Below are positions 1 to 8,829 of a DNA stretch of 30,545 nt, in pieces. Numbering within the stretch: the stretch's first letter is position 1; each line of letters starts with the position of its first letter. The translations under genes were made by a program, and so were the position numbers. The stretch is from Loktanella sp. UBA3435 (GTDB lineage Bacteria > Pseudomonadota > Alphaproteobacteria > Rhodobacterales > Rhodobacteraceae), in the NCBI GenBank assembly GCA_002378665.1, contig DFSO01000087.1:103859-134403 (forward strand). Direction: 5' to 3'. The notes beneath the pieces were generated by a model. It was not told the DNA's origin, made no database searches, and saw nothing but the letters and a program-made list of their open reading frames with translations.

Positions 1-212
1 TTGGTGTGAAGGCGACATTTGTGACGTCTGCGGATGTTGACGATGAGGTTGTTTATCAGGTCGTGAAAGCGGTTTTCGATGACTTCGATCGTTTCAAGCG
101 CCTGCACCCTGCGTTTGAGAACCTGAAAGAAGAAGAAATGATCAAAGACGGTCTTTCTGCCCCACTGCACCCAGGTGCAGAGCGTTACTACAAAGAGCGT
201 GGCTGGATGTAA
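1..212 (+). CDS. TAXI-family TRAP transporter solute receptor, C-terminal end (5' truncated by window)
   Basis: About 69 in-frame codons of the C-terminus are visible. The reading frame is open to the left edge, so the gene begins outside the window; the GTG at base 6 is probably an internal valine. The tail, with the HPAF segment and the SAPLHPGAERYYKERGW ending, is typical of TAXI-type periplasmic receptors, which bind a small organic acid or amino acid and deliver it to a TRAP permease. The permease follows 99 bp downstream, as usual for these systems. The substrate cannot be read from this fragment. Confidence rests on the recognised C-terminal motif plus the neighbouring permease. Confidence 0.85.
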   Translation, partial: GVKATFVTSADVDDEVVYQVVKAVFDDFDRFKRLHPAFENLKEEEMIKDGLSAPLHPGAERYYKERGWM

Positions 213-233
213 TCCGCACGATCCAAGACAAAT

Positions 234-259
234 GATGCGGCAGGGAGGTCTGCCGCATC
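234..259 (+). terminator. Intercistronic perfect hairpin between receptor and permease genes
   Basis: GATGCGGCAG (234-243) and CTGCCGCATC (250-259) form a perfect 10-bp stem with a 6-nt loop. No T-tract follows, so it is more likely a partial attenuator or a 3'-end stabiliser for the receptor mRNA than a full terminator. Receptor genes of binding-protein transporters are often expressed above their permeases by this type of structure, which is known biology; its role here is inference. Confidence 0.6.
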
Positions 260-281
260 ACACGACACATAAAATATCGAA

Positions 282-297
282 GGCCTGAAAACAGGCC
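282..297 (+). promoter_or_regulatory. Small hairpin just upstream of the TRAP permease ribosome binding site
   Basis: GGCCTG (282-287) pairs with CAGGCC (292-297) around an AAAA loop, a few bases before the AGGGGG Shine-Dalgarno (300-305) of the permease ATG at 312. It could tune translation of the permease or simply add to the preceding hairpin. No experiment-like evidence is visible. Confidence 0.35.
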
Positions 298-311
298 GCA
301 GGGGGATAGAC

Positions 312-3056
312 ATGTCGGATACAAATAGCCAATCGCGTGGTGGTCTGAGCCAACAAGAGCTCGACGCACTGGTCGCATCTTCTGATACTGGTGGTCGAGG
401 TGGCATGGGCAATGTTGGCCTGTTCCTGACATGTGTGGCCCTCGCGTGGTCGCTGTTCCAGCTTTGGATCGCGTCACCGTTTCCGTTTCCGTTTATGGTT
501 GGTTGGGGTGTTTTCAATGACACCGAGAGCCGCTCTATTCACTTAGCCTTTGCAATTTTTCTCGCCTTTGCCGCGTTTCCTGCGGCTCGGACAAAGTTTC
601 AGGTAGGATTGGGCATTGCTGTCCCGGTCTTACTCGCGTTTCTCTTTATGACCGCTGCCAAAGACGGCACTGCAACATGGTGGATTCCTATCATCGCTGC
701 GGTTGTTGTGGGTGCTGTTGTCCTCGGCTCTCCACCTGACCGCATCCCTGTTTGGGAATGGGCGCTGGGCGTGGTCGCTGCTGCTGCTGCGCTTTATCTG
801 TTTGTCTACTACCGCGATATTTCGGGCCGCGTTGGTGCGCCGATTATGCAAGATTATGTTGTCGCCGTTATCGGCATCATGCTGCTGCTAGAGGCAACAC
901 GCCGCGCCCTTGGGCCTGCGCTGATGATCGTGGCAACGATGTTCCTTGTCTACACCGTGCTTGGGCCAAATATGCCGAGCATTATTGCCCACAAAGGCAA
1001 CAGCCTGTCCGAGATCGTAAACCACCAGTGGATCACGACCGAGGGTGTGTTTGGTATCGCGCTGGGCGTCTCAACGGGTTTCGTGTTTCTGTTCGTGCTG
1101 TTCGGGTCGCTTCTCGACCGGGCGGGTGCGGGTAACTATTTCATTCAAGTCGCGTTTAGCCTCATGGGCCATATGAAGGGCGGACCTGCGAAGGCTGCTG
1201 TTGTGTCCTCGGCGATGACAGGTTTGATTTCTGGCTCGTCGATCGCCAACGTTGTGACGACGGGTACGTTTACCATTCCGCTGATGAAGAAAGTTGGTTT
1301 CTCATCTGAGAAGGCGGGCGCTGTCGAGGTTGCCTCGTCTGTCAACGGTCAGATCATGCCGCCTGTGATGGGTGCTGCTGCGTTCCTCATGGTTGAATAC
1401 GTCGGCATTCCGTATTTTGACGTGGTCAAACATGCGTTCCTGCCTGCGGTCATTGCCTACATCGCGCTGGTGTATATCGTTCACCTCGAAGCCTTGAAGG
1501 CTGGCATGGAAGGTCTGCCGCGCGCCTATACGCCAAAGCCGATTGTGCAACGATTGATCGGCATCGCGTTTACGATTGCGGTGATCTGCGCGACCTCGTT
1601 CGCGGTTTACTACGGCATGGGATGGATTCGTCCTGCGTTCCCGAATGCCGCTGGTTACATCATCTTTGTTTTCATTACGCTGGTATATGTCGGACTGCTT
1701 TATGTGTCCTCAAAGGAAGCACCGCTGGTTCTGGACGATCCGAATGCGCCTGTGACGGCGCTGCCGCTTCCGGGTCCGACGATCCGCTCTGGGCTGCACT
1801 TTATCCTGCCGGTTGTTGTTCTGGTCTGGGCCTTGATGGTGGACCGCTTGTCACCGGGTCTGTCGGCATTCTGGGCCACGGCCTATATGGTGTTTATCCT
1901 GCTGACCCAACGCCCGCTAACTGCGATTATGCGCGGGGAGGGCACGATTGGTGCCGCCCTTCACCTCGGTTTCAAAGACCTTATTGATGGTCTGGAAACA
2001 GGTGCGCGCAACATGATCGGTATCGGTATCGCCACGGCGACCGCGGGTATTATCGTGGGTGCCGTGAGCCAAACAGGTGTTGGTTCTGCGCTGGCAGATG
2101 TGGTCGAGGTCCTGTCGGGCGGTAACTTGCTTGCGATCTTGTTCCTGACGGCGATTTTGTCGCTGATCCTTGGGATGGGCCTGCCTACGACGGCGAACTA
2201 TATCGTTGTGTCCGCATTGCTTGCCCCAGTCATTGTGACACTGGGACAGCAAAACGGATTGATCGTGCCGCTGATCGCTGTGCACCTCTTTGTGTTCTAC
2301 TTTGGGATCATGGCCGATGTGACGCCCCCCGTGGGCCTTGCCAGTTTTGCGGCGGCTGCCGTTTCTGGTGGTGATCCGATCAAGACAGGTGTGATCGCGT
2401 TCTTCTATTCGCTTCGCACAGCTGCGCTGCCGTTCCTGTTCATCTTTAACACCGAATTGTTGTTGATTAACGTGACCGTGACGCAGGGGATATTCGTGTT
2501 CATTATCGCGACGATAGCGATGCTGTTGTTCGCGGCGGCGACCCAAGGGTGGTTCTTGGCCAAGAACAAAGTCTATGAGACGATTGCCTTGCTGTTGATC
2601 GCGTTCACATTGTTCCGCCCAGGTTTCTGGATGGATATGGTGTCGCCACCTTTCACCGAGGAGGCGCCGTCTAACATTGCCGCTGCCGCCTTGGCGACGC
2701 CTGTGGGAGAAGACCTCCGAATTCGCGTTGCTGGCTTGAATGATCTGGGCGATCCGATCGAGTTTGTCGCACTGCTGAACATTGGCGAAGGTGCGACGGG
2801 CGAAGAGCGTCTGGAGACCGCAGGCCTGTTGTTCCGTGATGATGACGGTAAGATGATCATCGACGATGTTGGCTATGATAGCCCCGCTTCGATTGCTGGT
2901 TTCAATTGGGATCAGGAGGTGCTGCGCGTGCTGCGCCCGATCTATCAGCCAAGTAAATACCTGATGTTCATTCCAGCGTTGCTGCTGCTCACCCTCGTGG
3001 TGTTCTTGCAGCGTGGCCGCAATGCACGCGCCATTCGCAAACCCCAAGCCGCATAA
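312..3056 (+). CDS. TAXI-type TRAP transporter fused 4TM/12TM permease with C-terminal DUF3394-like domain
   Basis: This 914-residue inner-membrane protein fuses the small (DctQ-like) and large (DctM-like) TRAP permease subunits, as is usual for TAXI systems. Sodium-coupled uptake of a carboxylate or amino acid bound by the upstream receptor is expected. Many hydrophobic helices span residues about 30-780, and the DctM signature GMGLPTTA lies at about 621-628. Residues about 783-885 are soluble, with a PDZ-like stretch (SPASIAGFNWDQ), then a last helix and a basic tail; this matches the DUF3394 extension seen on some TRAP permeases. Start: ATG 312 behind AGGGGG. The UspA-like gene starts 12 bp downstream. 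Substrate unknown; the linked catabolic genes suggest an amino acid or a derivative. Confidence 0.93.
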   Translation: MSDTNSQSRGGLSQQELDALVASSDTGGRGGMGNVGLFLTCVALAWSLFQLWIASPFPFPFMVGWGVFNDTESRSIHLAFAIFLAFAAFPAARTKFQVGLGIAVPVLLAFLFMTAAKDGTATWWIPIIAAVVVGAVVLGSPPDRIPVWEWALGVVAAAAALYLFVYYRDISGRVGAPIMQDYVVAVIGIMLLLEATRRALGPALMIVATMFLVYTVLGPNMPSIIAHKGNSLSEIVNHQWITTEGVFGIALGVSTGFVFLFVLFGSLLDRAGAGNYFIQVAFSLMGHMKGGPAKAAVVSSAMTGLISGSSIANVVTTGTFTIPLMKKVGFSSEKAGAVEVASSVNGQIMPPVMGAAAFLMVEYVGIPYFDVVKHAFLPAVIAYIALVYIVHLEALKAGMEGLPRAYTPKPIVQRLIGIAFTIAVICATSFAVYYGMGWIRPAFPNAAGYIIFVFITLVYVGLLYVSSKEAPLVLDDPNAPVTALPLPGPTIRSGLHFILPVVVLVWALMVDRLSPGLSAFWATAYMVFILLTQRPLTAIMRGEGTIGAALHLGFKDLIDGLETGARNMIGIGIATATAGIIVGAVSQTGVGSALADVVEVLSGGNLLAILFLTAILSLILGMGLPTTANYIVVSALLAPVIVTLGQQNGLIVPLIAVHLFVFYFGIMADVTPPVGLASFAAAAVSGGDPIKTGVIAFFYSLRTAALPFLFIFNTELLLINVTVTQGIFVFIIATIAMLLFAAATQGWFLAKNKVYETIALLLIAFTLFRPGFWMDMVSPPFTEEAPSNIAAAALATPVGEDLRIRVAGLNDLGDPIEFVALLNIGEGATGEERLETAGLLFRDDDGKMIIDDVGYDSPASIAGFNWDQEVLRVLRPIYQPSKYLMFIPALLLLTLVVFLQRGRNARAIRKPQAA

Positions 3057-3068
3057 AGGAGACAGACG

Positions 3069-3500
3069 ATGTTTAACAAAATTCTGCTCACCCTTGATTT
3101 GAATACGCCAGCGTCTTGGGAAAAGGCGATGCCGCAAGCCATCGAGCTTGCCCGTGCCTCTGGCGGCGAGTTGCATATCATGTCTGTTGTGCCTGATTTG
3201 GGCACGCCATTGGTTGAGGGATTCTTTCCTCTCGACTTTGAAAAGCGGGCAATTGCGGCGGCGGCCAAGGCGCTCGACAAGATTGTCACAGAGAATGTGC
3301 CAGATGGCATCACTGTGAGACAGCACCTCGCGTTCGGTAAAATCCACAAGAAGGTGCTGAAAACGATAGAAGAAATCGGTTGTGATATTGTGGTAATGGC
3401 ATCGCCGAAACCTGATCGCGTGCGCGAGTTTCTGGTGGGTTCAAACGCTGACAGGATCGTGCGCAGATCACCTGTTTCCGTTCTGGTCGTAAGGGCGTAA
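3069..3500 (+). CDS. Universal stress protein, UspF/UspG-like
   Basis: A 143-residue single-domain Usp. It starts MFNKILLTLD, the usual first beta strand, and ends with GSNADRIVRRSPVSVLVVRA, matching the nucleotide-binding C-terminus of UspF/UspG-type proteins, where the classical first glycine of the ATP motif is replaced (here MASPKPD). Start ATG 3069 follows AGGAGA. It lies 12 bp after the TRAP permease, so it is almost certainly co-transcribed. Usp proteins encoded with TRAP systems are known, for example TeaD, which modulates the TeaABC ectoine transporter; a regulatory role on this transporter is inference. Confidence 0.92.
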   Translation: MFNKILLTLDLNTPASWEKAMPQAIELARASGGELHIMSVVPDLGTPLVEGFFPLDFEKRAIAAAAKALDKIVTENVPDGITVRQHLAFGKIHKKVLKTIEEIGCDIVVMASPKPDRVREFLVGSNADRIVRRSPVSVLVVRA

Positions 3501-3569
3501 TAGCGTGTCAAATGCAGAGATCAAAAGCGTCCGATGTGGGCACCTCTGCTCGCACGGAGTACTTTTTAC

Positions 3570-4544
3570 ATGACCCCTTTCGCCATTGCTGGCGTACAGA
3601 TGTACGTCAACCCGCTTCATTCTAACGTAGAAGGCATGTTGCAGCGCCTTGATGTGTTGATGCTTCGTTTTCCTTGGACACAGATGGTTCTGTTTTCCGA
3701 GTTGTCGCCATTTGGTCCGCTTGAGAAGTTCAAGCTCCCACAACAAAACGAAGTCATCGACAAGTTTTGTGAGGCCGCACGTCGCCACAAGGTTTGGTTG
3801 ATCCCCGGTTCCATGTTCCTGACGCACCCAGAAGACGGTCGCATCTACAACACGTCACTTGTCATCAACCCAGATGGCGAAGTGATCCGTCGTTATGCCA
3901 AAATGTTCCCGTTCCTGCCTTATGAGGCTGGCGTTGCTGCGGGCACAGATTTCTGCGTGTTTGACGTGCCAGATGTGGGCCGTTTTGGTCTGTCGATCTG
4001 CTACGATATGTGGTTCCCTGAGACAACGCGCCAGTTGACCAGCCAAGGCGTTGAGGTGCTGTTGCACCCTGTCCTGACCGGCACTACTGACCGTGATGCA
4101 GAGCTTGCGATTGCGCGTGCGACTGCGGCACAGTTCCAGTGCTATGTCATTGATGTCAACGGACTAGGCTCTGGCGGTATCGGCAAGTCATGTGTGATCG
4201 ATCCGACGTCGCTTGTGCTGCACCAATCTGGTGGCCAAGAAGATATGTTCCCGATTGAGGTGGACTTATCCATGGTACGCCGCCAACGTGAGACGGGGAT
4301 GAAAGGGTTGGGCCAAGTACTCAAGAGCTTCCGAGATCGCTCTGTCGATTTCTCAGTATATGATCGCGCAAGCGGCACTGATGACTTTTTGAAAACACTT
4401 GGACCACTTGAAATTCCGACACAAGGTTCACGCGCAGGGTTACACTACGATGTGCCCGGCACACTAAAAGATGAGGTTGAAGCAAGAGGCGCTGCACAGG
4501 GCTTCTTGGATACGCCGATTATGGGAAAAACGACAGGAAGCTGA
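3570..4544 (+). CDS. Carbon-nitrogen hydrolase (nitrilase superfamily amidohydrolase)
   Basis: A 324-residue cytosolic amidase. The Glu-Lys-Cys triad of the superfamily is complete: E44 (FSELSPFGP), K111 (RYAKMFPF) and C144 (LSICYDMWFPE). I chose ATG 3570 over the in-frame ATG 3534 because GGAG at 3556-3559 sits about 10 bp upstream of it, and the fold starts directly with FAIAGVQM. Family members hydrolyse omega-amides, N-carbamoyl amines or nitriles; N-carbamoylputrescine amidase is one branch. Placed 69 bp after the Usp gene and before an Orn/Lys/Arg-type decarboxylase, it probably removes an amide or carbamoyl group from an amine intermediate. The exact substrate cannot be told from sequence alone. 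Confidence 0.9.
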   Translation: MTPFAIAGVQMYVNPLHSNVEGMLQRLDVLMLRFPWTQMVLFSELSPFGPLEKFKLPQQNEVIDKFCEAARRHKVWLIPGSMFLTHPEDGRIYNTSLVINPDGEVIRRYAKMFPFLPYEAGVAAGTDFCVFDVPDVGRFGLSICYDMWFPETTRQLTSQGVEVLLHPVLTGTTDRDAELAIARATAAQFQCYVIDVNGLGSGGIGKSCVIDPTSLVLHQSGGQEDMFPIEVDLSMVRRQRETGMKGLGQVLKSFRDRSVDFSVYDRASGTDDFLKTLGPLEIPTQGSRAGLHYDVPGTLKDEVEARGAAQGFLDTPIMGKTTGS

Positions 4545-4622
4545 TTTGAACTGGACTGCGTCGCGCGTGCGTCGATGACAGGACCCCAGGAAGTCGGCCC
4601 TGAAACTGGGAGAAAACGACCG

Positions 4623-7358
4623 ATGGATTCCGTCAGCGACTACTATTCTTCGACGCAGCTCCGCTCAGATCGCTGGAGCGCACTACGTGCATCTGTCGGG
4701 GCGCTTGACCGCGCACCTGCGGGCAAGGCCACTGCACGAGACCGTAAAACCACAAGCGAATTGCTTGATGCTCTTGCCGTGATCGAGCCTTATTGGGCCT
4801 TTCCGGGCATGGCGGTTTTTGACCACCTGCGTCGCCAATTTGAGCACGGCAGCTATACCGACTTGGCGTTTACCGTGGGCCGCATTACCCGCGCTTTGAC
4901 CACGGGCGCATATCGTCGCCGCAGTATCCCGCTTGAGCGTGATATTATCGACAAAGAGGCCGATAACGACGAGGCTTTACTCTCGCCAGAGGCCCGCGCA
5001 CTTACCAAGCCCTATTTTGAAGTGCTCATCGTTGATGATGTGAATGAACAGCAGGAACGCTGGCTGCGCAACAACGTCACAGGCATGCGCCGTGCCGAAG
5101 ATCCGTTCACCTATGAAGCTGTGGTTGTGCCAAGCCTAGAGGACGCGCTGATTGCCGTTCTTTTCAACCATAACATTCAAGCGATCGTGGTGCGTCCGGG
5201 TCTGGTTCTGCGCTCGAAGATCGACAATGAAATCCTGCACAAATATCTGAACCGCGCAGGCAGCAGTGACGAATTCGACGCGATGTTGCCCGAAAATTAC
5301 GGACCAGAACTGTGCCGTCTGATCGCCCGCGTGCGCCCTGAGTTGGACGCGTACCTTGTCACGGATCGCTCGGTTGAGGATATCGCTGGTCATGACCTCG
5401 GGATTTGCCGTCGTGTGTTCTACAACCAAGAAGACTTCATGGAGCTGCATCTCAACATCATCCGTGGTGTCGAGGCCCGCAACAACACGCCGTTCTTTAC
5501 CGCCCTTGTGAACTATTCCAAGCAGCCGACTGGCGTGTTCCACGCCATGCCAATTAGCCGTGGCAAGTCGATCACGCGGTCTCATTGGATCCAAGATATG
5601 GGCGCATTCTACGGCCCCAATATCTTCCTCGCTGAAACCTCGGCGACCTCTGGCGGTCTTGATAGTTTGCTAGAGCCGCAAGGTCCGATCAAAGAGGCAC
5701 AAGAACTGGCCAGCCGCGCGTTTGGCTCAAAGCAGACGTTCTTTGCCACCAACGGTACATCGACCTGTAACAAGATCGTCGTTCAAGCGCTTGTGCGCCC
5801 CGGTGACATTGTTCTGGTCGACCGCGATTGCCACAAATCGCACCACTACGGCATGGTTTTGGCTGGGGCCGAGGTTGTCTATCTCGACAGCTATCCGCTG
5901 AATGAATACTCGATGTATGGCGCCGTGCCGCTCAAGGAAATCAAGCATCAATTGCTGGCGTTGAAGGCCGCAGGTAAGCTTGACCGCGTCCGCATGTTGC
6001 TTTTGACGAACTGTACCTTTGACGGTCTGGTCTACAACGTGCAGCGGGTCATGGAAGAATGCCTTGCGATTAAGCCTGACCTTGTTTTCCTTTGGGATGA
6101 AGCATGGTTTGCCTTCGCGCGGTTTAGCCCGACGTATCGCCAACGTACTGCGATGCGGACAGCAAACAACCTGCGCAAAAAGCTGAAAACCGACGCGCAC
6201 CGCGAAGCCTATGAGGCGCAGCAGATAGAGCTTGAGGGGGCCAGTGATGAGGTCCTTCTGAACACACGTTTGATCCCGTCTCCATCCGCGCGCACCCGCG
6301 TTTACGCGACCCAATCGACCCACAAAACGCTAACGTCTTTGCGTCAGGGGTCTATGATCCACGTGAACGACAACGATTTTAAAGGTGAGGTCGAACAGGC
6401 GTTCCACGAAGCCTATATGACCCACACATCAACCTCGCCGAACTATCAGATCATCGCATCTTTGGATGTTGGTCGCAGGCAGGTCGAGCTTGAAGGGTTC
6501 GAATTCGTGCAGCGCCAGATCGAGGCCGCAATGTCGATGCGCCGCGCGATTAGCTCGCATCCGCTTTTGCAGAAATACTTTAAGATTCTAACCGCTGGTG
6601 ACATGATTCCAGAGGAATTCCGCCAAAGCGGCGTGCACAGCTATTTCGATACCGAGCAAGGCTGGACCGATCTTTGGGATTGCTGGGAAAAGGATGATTT
6701 TGTTCTGGATGCGACCCGCGTTACCCTTGCCGTTGGCGGCACAGGTTGGGACGGGGACACGTTCAAGACCAAGATTTTGATGGATAAATACGGCATCCAA
6801 ATCAACAAAACCTCGCGCAACTCTGTGCTGTTCATGACGAACATCGGCACGACACGCTCATCCGTGGCTTACCTGATTGAGGTCTTGGTTGAGATCGCGA
6901 ATGAGTTGGATGACAAGCTAGATGATGCGTCCAAAATGGAGCGGATGTCGTTTGATCGTCGCGTGAAGAACCTGACGGAAAACTATCCGCCGCTACCTGA
7001 CTTTAGTCGTTTCCACGATGCGTTCCGCCCTGACAATATCACGCCAGAAGGGGACATCCGCACCGCTTATTATCTTAGCTATGATGACAAAAACTGCGAT
7101 TACATCGAGCTGGGAAGTGACTTGCAAGCGCGGCTTGAGGCGGGCGAGATTATCGTCTCGGCGAGTTTTATTATCCCATATCCGCCCGGCTTCCCGATCT
7201 TGGTGCCCGGACAGGTTATCAGCCCCGAAATCCTTGCGTTTATGCTCGCGCTTGATGTGAGCGAAATCCACGGTTATCGCGCCGATTTAGGCCTACGTGT
7301 CTTTACGCCAGAATCTTTGGCGAATGTGATAAAAAACAAAAAAACAAATACCAACTAG
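4623..7358 (+). CDS. PLP-dependent Orn/Lys/Arg-type decarboxylase, long form
   Basis: A fold-type I amino-acid decarboxylase of 911 residues, much longer than the usual 710-760. Order: an N-terminal extension (about 1-125) with no recognised domain; a receiver-like wing domain (about 130-300, VLIVDDVNEQQ); the PLP core with FFATNGTSTCNKI, the PLP-contacting segment LWDEAWFAFA and the Schiff-base lysine K568 in STHKTL; and a C-terminal domain with PYPPGFPILVPGQ. It should decarboxylate a basic amino acid (Lys, Orn, Arg or a relative) to an amine and CO2 in the cytosol. Start ATG 4623 has GGGAG about 10 bp upstream; ATG 4575 lacks a site and would add 16 residues. It is followed after 13 bp by the ATP-grasp gene. 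Substrate specificity is not assignable. Confidence 0.9.
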   Translation: MDSVSDYYSSTQLRSDRWSALRASVGALDRAPAGKATARDRKTTSELLDALAVIEPYWAFPGMAVFDHLRRQFEHGSYTDLAFTVGRITRALTTGAYRRRSIPLERDIIDKEADNDEALLSPEARALTKPYFEVLIVDDVNEQQERWLRNNVTGMRRAEDPFTYEAVVVPSLEDALIAVLFNHNIQAIVVRPGLVLRSKIDNEILHKYLNRAGSSDEFDAMLPENYGPELCRLIARVRPELDAYLVTDRSVEDIAGHDLGICRRVFYNQEDFMELHLNIIRGVEARNNTPFFTALVNYSKQPTGVFHAMPISRGKSITRSHWIQDMGAFYGPNIFLAETSATSGGLDSLLEPQGPIKEAQELASRAFGSKQTFFATNGTSTCNKIVVQALVRPGDIVLVDRDCHKSHHYGMVLAGAEVVYLDSYPLNEYSMYGAVPLKEIKHQLLALKAAGKLDRVRMLLLTNCTFDGLVYNVQRVMEECLAIKPDLVFLWDEAWFAFARFSPTYRQRTAMRTANNLRKKLKTDAHREAYEAQQIELEGASDEVLLNTRLIPSPSARTRVYATQSTHKTLTSLRQGSMIHVNDNDFKGEVEQAFHEAYMTHTSTSPNYQIIASLDVGRRQVELEGFEFVQRQIEAAMSMRRAISSHPLLQKYFKILTAGDMIPEEFRQSGVHSYFDTEQGWTDLWDCWEKDDFVLDATRVTLAVGGTGWDGDTFKTKILMDKYGIQINKTSRNSVLFMTNIGTTRSSVAYLIEVLVEIANELDDKLDDASKMERMSFDRRVKNLTENYPPLPDFSRFHDAFRPDNITPEGDIRTAYYLSYDDKNCDYIELGSDLQARLEAGEIIVSASFIIPYPPGFPILVPGQVISPEILAFMLALDVSEIHGYRADLGLRVFTPESLANVIKNKKTNTN

Positions 7359-7371
7359 AGAGGGTCCAACT

Positions 7372-8829
7372 ATGGCAACAGTGCTTAAGAATATCTCCGA
7401 AATCCGTCGGTTCTTTCACCGCAATGAAGACCCGATCTATTTCATCTCGGCCACCAACTTTAACCTGTTGGGCCTCGATGAGTGGGTAAAGAACTTTAAA
7501 TATATTTGTTATATCGACTGTTACGGCGGCAAGCACCCGAACGTGTTTTGCCCATCCGAGCAACCGCATGCGGAGTTCCAGTCGATTGAGGACATCAACA
7601 ACTACCTGTTGCAGCACAAAGAGGTCATCGACTTCATTAAGCGCCGTGGCGGTAAGCCAAAGTTTGTGTTCCTGATGTTTGATGAGGAAACCGAGCGTTT
7701 GTCAAAAGAACTTGGCGCCGATGTTTGGTTCCCAAAAGCCAAGCTGCGCACAAGCATGGACAACAAAATCGAGACCGTTCGCATCGGTAACAAGGCGGGC
7801 GTGCCGTCGGTGCCGAACGTTTTGGCCGAAGTGAAGTCCTACGACGATCTGAAAAAGACCTGCGAGAAGGCTGGCATTGGCAACGATCTCGTGCTGCAAT
7901 CTGCCTTTGGCGATAGCGGCCACACCACGTTCTTTATCAAATCCGAGGCGGACTTCCGTCGTCACGAACATGAGATCATCGGCGAAGGTGAGATCAAGAT
8001 CATGAAACGGATCGATTGCCGTGGTTCGGCGATCGAGGCATGTGCGACCAAAGAGGGCACTATCGTTGGACCTTTGATGACCGAACTTGTTGGTTTTAAG
8101 GACCTGACCCCCTATCGTGGCGGCTGGTGTGGGAACGAAATCCTCTCGACGGCCTTCCCGCCAAAGGTACGCCAAGAGGCCCGTGAACTGACGTTTAAGT
8201 TCGGTGAACAATTGCGCAAAGAGGGCTATCGCGGTTACTTTGAGCTCGACTTCTTGATCGACAAAAAGACCAACGAAATCTGGCTGGGCGAGTTGAACCC
8301 ACGGATCACAGGATGTTCGTCGATGACCAACCACGCGGCATTTGCCCACGCGGATGCGCCGTTGTTCCTGTTCCACTTGCTTGAATTCTCGAAGAAGAAA
8401 TTCGATCTCGACACGACAGAGTTGAACAACCGTTGGGCCAACCCTGATATGATCGACAGCTGGTCGCAGATGGTGATCAAACATACCGACGGTTCCGTCG
8501 ATATCTGCACGGAAGTGCCCGAGACAGGCATTTACAAGATGCTCGAAGATGGCCGCGTTGTATTTGATCGCTTCGACTATCACCGTCGTGCGGTTGAGAG
8601 CGAGAACGAGTGCTTCTTCCTGCGTATCTTGCAGCCGGGTGACTACCGATATGAAGGTGCCGACATCGGTATTCTCGTGACACGTGGCCGTTCCATGACG
8701 AAGTCTTTCCAGCTTAACGAGCGGGCAAAGAAATGGATTCACGGCATCAAGAGCGGCGTTGCAGGCGTTCCTATTCCAGCTGTGCAAGCGGGCCCTGAAT
8801 TTGGCGACGGAGCGTTCAAAATCCTCTAA
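7372..8829 (+). CDS. ATP-grasp carboxylate-amine ligase-like protein
   Basis: 485 residues with an ATP-grasp core at about 130-350. Metal and ATP ligands are visible at E291/D293 (FELDFLID) and E307/N309 (GELNPRITG). An N-terminal pre-ATP-grasp domain precedes the core, and about 130 C-terminal residues have no recognised domain. Such proteins are often annotated as biotin carboxylase, but there is no biotin carrier domain and no carboxyltransferase gene nearby. Ligation of an amino group to a carboxylate through an acyl phosphate is therefore more likely. It starts 13 bp after the decarboxylase behind GAGAGGG, and its stop overlaps the start of the C45 hydrolase (TAATG), implying translational coupling. 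The ligated partners are unknown; the decarboxylase product is the obvious candidate amine. Confidence 0.85.
   Translation: MATVLKNISEIRRFFHRNEDPIYFISATNFNLLGLDEWVKNFKYICYIDCYGGKHPNVFCPSEQPHAEFQSIEDINNYLLQHKEVIDFIKRRGGKPKFVFLMFDEETERLSKELGADVWFPKAKLRTSMDNKIETVRIGNKAGVPSVPNVLAEVKSYDDLKKTCEKAGIGNDLVLQSAFGDSGHTTFFIKSEADFRRHEHEIIGEGEIKIMKRIDCRGSAIEACATKEGTIVGPLMTELVGFKDLTPYRGGWCGNEILSTAFPPKVRQEARELTFKFGEQLRKEGYRGYFELDFLIDKKTNEIWLGELNPRITGCSSMTNHAAFAHADAPLFLFHLLEFSKKKFDLDTTELNNRWANPDMIDSWSQMVIKHTDGSVDICTEVPETGIYKMLEDGRVVFDRFDYHRRAVESENECFFLRILQPGDYRYEGADIGILVTRGRSMTKSFQLNERAKKWIHGIKSGVAGVPIPAVQAGPEFGDGAFKIL

Noticed and set aside
1917..3347. 476-codon open frame on the minus strand, antisense to the TRAP permease and Usp genes
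   Set aside because: Composition is rich in Arg, His and Gln with no domain-like pattern, and the opposite strand encodes a clear membrane protein. Long antisense frames are common over genes with strong third-position bias.
3512..3550. GCAGAG...CTCTGC inverted repeat between the Usp and nitrilase genes
   Set aside because: The stem is only 6 bp with a loop of more than 20 nt and no T-tract; not credible as a terminator.
7702..8787. 361-codon minus-strand frame over the ATP-grasp gene
   Set aside because: It mirrors codon bias of the real gene, has no recognised motif or ribosome site, and would sit entirely inside a conserved ATP-grasp coding region.
7372..8829. Biotin carboxylase assignment for the ATP-grasp protein
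   Set aside because: No biotin carrier protein, carboxyltransferase or biotin-attachment motif occurs nearby, and the neighbours are amine and amide enzymes.
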